The notes beneath the pieces are model-generated. The model saw only the letters and a program-made list of their open reading frames with translations. It made no database searches and had not been told where the DNA came from. A stretch of 7,570 nucleotides of DNA, taken from positions 1 to 7,570 of the forward strand of contig JAHRAJ010000035.1 of the NCBI GenBank assembly GCA_020027365.1, given 5' to 3'. Each line of letters begins with the position of its first letter. Position 1 is the stretch's first letter. Positions 4,611 to 7,570 of the stretch are shown piece after piece. The stretch is from Cenarchaeum sp. (lineage in GTDB: Archaea; Thermoproteota; Nitrososphaeria; Nitrososphaerales; Nitrosopumilaceae). The position numbers and the translations under genes were made by a program.

Positions 4611-4829
4611 TTACTGCACCTCGACCATGGTCTCGGTCCTCTCCACGCCGGATATCGCCTGAATCTCCATGGTGACATCCTTTATCATTGCAAGGTCATC
4701 CACCTCGATCACGGCCACCGCGTCAAACTGGCCGCTTGTGGGAAAAGAGTCGTAGACCGCCCCCACCTTGCGGAGCCTTGCGGCAATCAGCTTTTTGGGC
4801 GACTGGACCAGGACTATGGCCCTCACCAT
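4611..4829 (-). CDS. Stand-alone Lrp/AsnC ligand-binding (RAM) domain protein, 72 aa
   Basis: A single RAM (AsnC_trans_reg) domain without the helix-turn-helix half of a normal Lrp regulator. The beta-alpha-beta-beta-alpha-beta order is visible: strand RAIVLVQS (residues 3-10), helix PKKLIAARLRKV (11-22), strand VYDSFPTSG (25-33), strand FDAVAVIEVDD (35-45), helix LAMIKDVTMEIQAI (46-59) and strand VERTETMVEVQ (62-72). Such proteins bind amino acids or related effectors, assemble into dimers and higher rings, and may form mixed oligomers with full-length Lrp proteins. The start ATG overlaps the stop region of the preceding paralogue by 7 nt (ATGGTGA), so the two are surely co-transcribed and probably translationally coupled. 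The TAA stop is at 4611. Confidence 0.88.
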   Translation of the reverse strand: MVRAIVLVQSPKKLIAARLRKVGAVYDSFPTSGQFDAVAVIEVDDLAMIKDVTMEIQAISGVERTETMVEVQ

Positions 4830-5062
4830 CCCAGGTTCACCTCCACCTCCATGAGCGTCTCCGTAGTGACAATCTCCTTGATCCTCTTGAGTGTGATGAC
4901 CGTGTCGTTTATCTCGCTTATCGAGCCGGTCAGCAGGATGCAGATGTCGGCCCTGCCGGCCACCACCATGATCTCCTTGGATATCCGTCGCTTTTTTCCC
5001 AGTATGCCCACCACATCATCCACCTTGCCCGGCTTGACGGTGACCATGCACAATGCCCTCAT
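4823..5062 (-). CDS. Stand-alone Lrp/AsnC ligand-binding (RAM) domain protein, 79 aa
   Basis: A second DNA-binding-domain-less RAM protein: strand ALCMVTVKPG (residues 3-12), helix KVDDVVGILGKKR (13-25), strand KEIMVVAGR (29-37), strand ADICILLTGS (38-47), helix ISEINDTVITLKRIK (48-62) and strand VTTETLMEVEV (65-75). The AGRADI turn occupies the place of the family's G-x-(Y/F)-D effector loop. ATG 5062 is chosen over an in-frame TTG at 5104 because the extra 14 residues are Cys-rich and unlike the family, and a TATA-like CCTTATCA box lies about 29 bp upstream of the ATG. It overlaps the next RAM gene by 7 nt. The two differ clearly in sequence, so this looks like an old pair that may form a hetero-oligomer (inference). 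Confidence 0.87.
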   Translation of the reverse strand: MRALCMVTVKPGKVDDVVGILGKKRRISKEIMVVAGRADICILLTGSISEINDTVITLKRIKEIVTTETLMEVEVNLGW

Positions 5063-5087
5063 ACACCACACACTACGGCACCGACAA

Positions 5088-5095
5088 TGATAAGG
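5088..5095 (-). promoter_or_regulatory. TATA-like box for the RAM-domain gene pair
   Basis: Minus-strand CCTTATCA, centred about 29 bp before the ATG at 5062, lies in the 38-bp gap after the basic-tail gene. The pair can therefore be transcribed independently of that gene. Confidence 0.42.
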
Positions 5096-5100
5096 TTTAC

Positions 5101-5409
5101 TCAATCAAATGCTTCCTGGGACCGCGCCTCTTCCAAGTAGGCGCGCCTTTCCTCGTTGATCTTTTCATGATCCACGGTCAGGTCGTCGTCTACTATGACA
5201 ATCCCGGTGTCGCCGCCCGGGGATTCGTTCCTGTTCCTCCTGCCGGGCTTGGAGGCCTTGGCGGCGGGCTTTTTGGGGACGGCGGGTTGCTGCTTAGAGG
5301 CCTTGGCGGCGGGCTTTTTGGGCACAGGCTTGATCTTGGACCGTGACTTTGCCTTGGCCGTGCCCGCCTTGGGTTTTACCGCGTTTTTACCGTCTTTTTT
5401 TTGTGTCAT
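5101..5409 (-). CDS. Bipartite H1-like protein: basic Lys/Ala/Pro tail plus acidic C-terminus, 102 aa
   Basis: Not a family I can name. Residues 1-60 are strongly basic (Lys, Ala, Pro, Arg) and probably disordered. They contain an 11-residue repeat VPKKPAAKASK twice (29-39 and 44-54), the type of tail found on linker-histone H1-like and bacterial HU-tail proteins. Residues 61-73 are a Gly/Ser turn followed by strand TGIVIVDD. Residues 74-102 are acidic and helical (DHEKINEERRAYLEEARSQE). The basic half should bind DNA or RNA without sequence preference and the acidic half may be a protein-contact or self-shielding segment (inference). ATG 5409 is preferred over the in-frame TTG at 5418. A TTATTAA-type TATA box at about 5440 predicts a start 5 nt upstream of the ATG. 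The TGA stop is at 5101. A low-complexity protein like this could also be a rapidly evolving lineage-specific gene. Confidence 0.72.
   Translation of the reverse strand: MTQKKDGKNAVKPKAGTAKAKSRSKIKPVPKKPAAKASKQQPAVPKKPAAKASKPGRRNRNESPGGDTGIVIVDDDLTVDHEKINEERRAYLEEARSQEAFD
5252..5322 (-). repeat. 45-bp direct repeat encoding the two basic tail units
   Basis: A 26-bp sequence is identical at 5252-5277 and 5297-5322, in register 45 bp apart, giving VPKKPAAKASK twice. Identity at the DNA level, including third codon positions, points to recent duplication or copy-number change. Confidence 0.85.
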
Positions 5410-5436
5410 AAATTGCAAATATGGACGGATTTCGTG

Positions 5437-5445
5437 TTAATAAAA
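5437..5445 (-). promoter_or_regulatory. TATA box of the H1-like gene
   Basis: Minus-strand TTTTATTAA, centred about 26 bp before position 5414, predicts a 5-nt leader for the ATG at 5409. It is one of the most AT-rich stretches in the window. Confidence 0.5.
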
Positions 5446-5825
5446 CTTGTGAAGAATCGGCCGGGCGGTGCCTCTGGTCATCCGATCACCCACGAATGTG
5501 GCGAGGTTGACGTTGTCTGCATCCTTCGGGCCCTCCCCCCCAATGGTCAGGGCGGTGCCTGCCGCATCCCGGACATTCCGTCCCGGTTGCGGTGCAAAAA
5601 ACCGCCAGAATGGACAGGGTATACGCCCGTCATCCGGCGCCCGACAACCGGTCCGCCCGGCCAGGTCCGTAATCTGCGACTGCAGTCTTTCCCCCTCTCC
5701 CTCTCCCTCTCCCTCTCCCTCCCCCGCCCGCCGGGCCTGTGGCCGCCTGCCTGCCGCGGACTGCCGGATGCCGTCACGCAGCGACGCCGGTGTGCACCCG
5801 CCACCGCAGACGTCCGCCGGGACGA
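5446..5825. other. Spacer without an intact gene
   Basis: About 380 bp between the H1-like promoter and the end of the ATPase pseudogene. Frames are short and their compositions look like those of random GC-rich DNA. A minus-strand stretch near 5450-5535 reads GGEGPKDADNVNLATFVGDR, which could be a gene remnant, but it ends just before the H1-like promoter and has a stop before the preceding G-run; no family was recognised. A hexanucleotide repeat lies at 5693-5720 and a 10-bp palindrome GACTGCAGTC at 5678-5687. Confidence 0.5.
5693..5720. repeat. (CCCTCT)n hexanucleotide repeat, about 4.7 copies
   Basis: Four perfect CCCTCT units followed by CCCT, then a C-run. It lies in a gene-free spacer, purine-rich on the minus strand (GAGAGG), and is probably slippage-derived. 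Confidence 0.85.
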
Positions 5826-7234
5826 TCAGGCCGGCGGTAAAAAGAGCGACGCCGGGACGAGGACGGCGTCGTGGCGCACGTCAAGATCCCACCTTGTAAC
5901 CACCAGCCCGTCGGATGTGCAGCCGGTCTTTTTCAGGTCTATCAGCGCATTTGCATCACCCCTCCGTTCCGGCCCCGGCATTTTACCTCGATCGGCAGGA
6001 TCACATCGCCCGAGCGCAGAATCAAATCCACCCCGCGTCCCTTGCCGCTCCTCCGGCAGAATACCGACTGCCGGCAGTCAGAGGCCTCTGAATTTGCTCA
6101 GGTCAAAGGCCAGCCGTACGGCGCGGTTTGCCACCACGTTCTCCACCAATCTGCCCACAAAGGAGGCGTCCTGCAGCATGTCCGGGCAGGTCAAACGGAG
6201 GAGCCCGGCGCGCCTTTGCGTTTAGCGCGTGTATGAACAGCGGATCCTCAAAGCAGATCTTTTTGTTCGATGAATGGTGCGGTCCCCGTCACGTCACGTC
6301 ATACCTGTACACATACAGCAGAACGAACATCTTGGAAAGTGTGTTTGCAAACTCCTCCACGGTGCGATGGCTGGCAATGTCGGTACCCCCCCCCGTCATG
6401 GAGTTCCACGATACCGCGGTACACAGGCAGTCCACGTATCGCGGAATAAGCTGCGGCAGATCGCCGCCCCGGCGTGGGTGAATTCGTCCGACCCCGCCCG
6501 TTATGAATTCCGGATACGCTGCACATGTCGGGGCGCTTACAATTCCGCCCTTTTGAAAGTCGTTTACCGCCGTCGGCATTCCGCCCGTAATCAGATAGTT
6601 TTGAAGGTGACGATCCAAGGCGGCCTGGTGCAATACCCAAGCCTGTTTCACAACATCGTCAATCCGGCCGGCAAACAGGTTTCGCACAAGATCAAGGCGC
6701 ACTGACGGATCAAAAAGCCCGTTTGATTCCATAAATTTCCTGATCACAGCTGGTGGCAGTGGCATATTCGGCAAACCCCATGGGCCGCATAACCGTCCAG
6801 CGGGCCGTCTTCTGACACGCCCCTGCGCCCGGGCATGCGTTCGTGACCCCTGCAAAGGTCGATCGAGGGATCCCGTTGCAACAATCGTGCAGTTTTCAAG
6901 CCGTCCCAGATCCTTTGGTTTTTTATGCCCTTTTGCCAGTCGGTTATGTTTGGGATCTCGTCCAAAAGCAAGAGCATGCGCCCATCATGGCCGCCACTGG
7001 TGTGGATCCGGTGTGTAGACACGGATCCGCACAGGTCGTATTTCGTTTGCAACCGAGATCAATTCTGTCAGCCTAGAACACCATCGGATCAGGGGTGGCG
7101 CATAGGCAGGATAGACGAGATGTTCGAGGATGTCAAGTACGAGGCTTGGGCCCGAGATGGTGCGGTTTGCCTGTACCGGCCTTTGCCCCGCGGTTTGGCA
7201 GGCCCATCACATGACCGCCTTGTTTGTCGCACAT
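5826..7234 (-). pseudogene. Decayed archaeal AAA ATPase with DUF4143 and PD-(D/E)XK-like C-terminus
   Basis: Segments of one protein can be read in order on the minus strand but in changing frames. In order they are: a start at ATG 7234 with a P-loop-like AKAGTGKP (Pro where Ser/Thr is needed), then a stop at 7135; LTELISVANEI; Walker B LLLLDEIPNITDWQKGIK (about 6977-6924); LENCTIVATGS (6900-6868); ERMPGRRG; MGFAEYATA (about 6785-6755); a long piece from LPPAVIRKF through HLQNYLITGGMP, VSWNSM and TVEEFANTLSKMFVLL (about 6760-6289); NKKICFEDPLFIHALNAKA; FVGRLVENVVANRAVRLAF; GVDLILRSGDVILPIEVKCR (nuclease-fold D...ExK); and ALIDLKKTGCTSDGLVVTRW, ending LVPASLFL before the TGA at 5826. At least six frameshifts and several stops separate them. 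One break at 6287-6301 coincides with CGTCA repeated three times. Intact members are about 400-450 residues and are common accessory genes in archaea. Sequencing error cannot explain this many breaks unless the local quality is very poor. Confidence 0.85.
7000..7032. repeat. Imperfect inverted repeat with GGATCC arms
   Basis: GTGTGGATCC at 7000-7009 and GGATCCGCAC at 7023-7032 pair with one wobble, and GTGT/ACAC extends the stem to a 4-nt GTAG loop (bulged G at 7010). It lies inside the pseudogene, between the LTELISVANEI and Walker B segments, where it does not match family sequence, so it may be a small insertion. Confidence 0.6.
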
Positions 7235-7249
7235 GTGATTGCAAATAAT

Positions 7250-7260
7250 CTGATAAAAAA
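7250..7260 (-). promoter_or_regulatory. T-rich element ahead of the ATPase pseudogene
   Basis: Minus-strand TTTTTTATCAG lies about 20-25 bp upstream of the presumed original ATG at 7234 and 59 bp after the stop of the PepSY-like gene. It can be read as the remaining TATA box of the pseudogene or as a T-run terminator of the upstream gene; the sequence does not decide between them. Confidence 0.35.
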
Positions 7261-7318
7261 GAGAGGGTGCGAGCCCTTGTTGGCGGTCGTTGACGGTACC
7301 AGCGGTTTTGCGTGCAGG

Positions 7319-7570
7319 CTAGGATGAGCCGTCGTCTCTTTCTACGACTGTGTCCTTGTCACCGCACTCGTCTTTGTACCACTCGTCGTACTCTTCTTCG
7401 GACACATCATCCCATTCTTCGGACATCTGCTCAATCGCAGTCAGGGGGACTCTCCGGCCTTCGTGAAGCACGTCTCCGGTACCTGCATCCAGGATTACCA
7501 CATAGTGCATGTCATCATCATTCACGATGTCGACAAAGTATACTAGGTATCCTTGATGCTCGTCCAGATA
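7319..7570 (-). CDS. Acidic protein with PepSY-like segment, N-terminus outside window
   Basis: The minus-strand frame is open at the right edge (first codons read YLDEHQGYLVYFVDIVNDDD), so a start at the GTG at 7525 is not needed and the gene is partial. About 83 codons are seen, ending at TAG 7319. The segment GYLVYFVDIV followed by HYVVILDAGTGDVLHEG has the strand pattern and the closing (V/L)DA-TG-VL signature of PepSY-type domains, which inhibit or modulate secreted peptidases. If so, the unseen N-terminus should carry a signal peptide or membrane anchor. The last 35 residues are highly acidic (MSEEWDDVSEEEYDEWYKDE), with one Cys. The PepSY call is by pattern only and could be wrong; that the frame is coding is much more certain than its function. 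The decayed ATPase lies downstream on the same strand. Confidence 0.65.
   Translation of the reverse strand, partial: YLDEHQGYLVYFVDIVNDDDMHYVVILDAGTGDVLHEGRRVPLTAIEQMSEEWDDVSEEEYDEWYKDECGDKDTVVERDDGSS

Noticed and set aside
4388..4662. Plus-strand Pro-rich frame with ATG 28 bp after a TATATA element
   Set aside because: The promoter spacing is tempting, but the protein is Pro/Arg/Thr low complexity produced by the C-rich spacer, and it ends antisense inside a well-supported RAM gene.
4422..5090. Plus-strand frame of 222 codons
   Set aside because: Entirely antisense to the two RAM-domain genes; the apparent Ser/Met/Val stretches are mirror images of their beta strands.
5547..5804. Minus-strand frame with an RERERERE run
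   Set aside because: It is generated by translating the hexanucleotide repeat. There is no promoter or ribosome-binding site and no family similarity.
5401..6225. Plus-strand frame of 274 codons with an SLSLSL run
   Set aside because: The run comes from the CCCTCT repeat and the rest is Arg/Ser/Pro-rich and antisense to the ATPase pseudogene; no motif.
1..7570. CRISPR array, tRNA, rRNA or insertion-sequence ends
   Set aside because: No regularly spaced repeats, no cloverleaf-like segment, and no transposase frame with terminal inverted repeats was seen by eye. A covariance-model scan was not possible here.

Overview
The window looks like chromosomal DNA from a GC-rich archaeon, most probably a high-GC member of the Thaumarchaeota (Nitrososphaerota), in the style of Cenarchaeum. 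This is inferred from three things. A-rich or TATA-like boxes sit about 25-30 bp ahead of start codons, giving leaderless or near-leaderless transcripts. Two stand-alone Lrp/AsnC ligand-binding (RAM) domains are present. The remains of an archaeal-type AAA ATPase with a DUF4143 / PD-(D/E)XK C-terminus are also present. No rRNA, tRNA, CRISPR array, insertion sequence or phage gene was seen.

Left part (1-1700, minus strand): the N-terminal two thirds of a PLP-dependent threonine dehydratase runs off the left edge. Upstream of it lies a complete 281-residue protein of unknown function. A symmetric TATA box at about 1692-1699 appears to fire in both directions. Leftwards it serves the 281-residue gene; rightwards it serves a two-gene operon made of a 39-residue zinc-ribbon protein followed by a class III nucleotidyl cyclase.

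Middle part (2750-4360): a 48-residue Cys/His-rich protein (minus), a Pro/Ala-rich protein ending in a leucine zipper (plus), a 129-residue protein of likely archaeal-only type (plus), and a VOC/glyoxalase-fold protein (minus). The last two are convergent, and their stop codons share one CTAG palindrome. The VOC protein appears to lack all four usual metal ligands.

Right part (4360-5450): a C-rich spacer with a strong G-quadruplex motif, two overlapping stand-alone RAM-domain genes (minus), and a bipartite protein with a basic H1-like tail and an acidic C-terminus (minus). From 5450 to about 7235 there is no intact gene. A simple-sequence-rich spacer is followed by a heavily frameshifted ATPase/nuclease-fold pseudogene (minus), in which the P-loop region, Walker B, sensor-like segment, DUF4143 region and nuclease-like C-terminus can all still be read, but in different frames. 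The right edge holds the C-terminal part of an acidic protein with a PepSY-like segment.

Functionally the window mixes amino-acid metabolism (threonine dehydratase), probable small-molecule sensing (cyclase, RAM domains, VOC protein), small zinc proteins and a decayed accessory ATPase. The strongest candidates for something undescribed are the mini zinc ribbon plus cyclase operon, the ligand-less VOC protein with an operator-like palindrome on its start codon, and the H1-like bipartite protein. No wholly new system can be proved from sequence alone.
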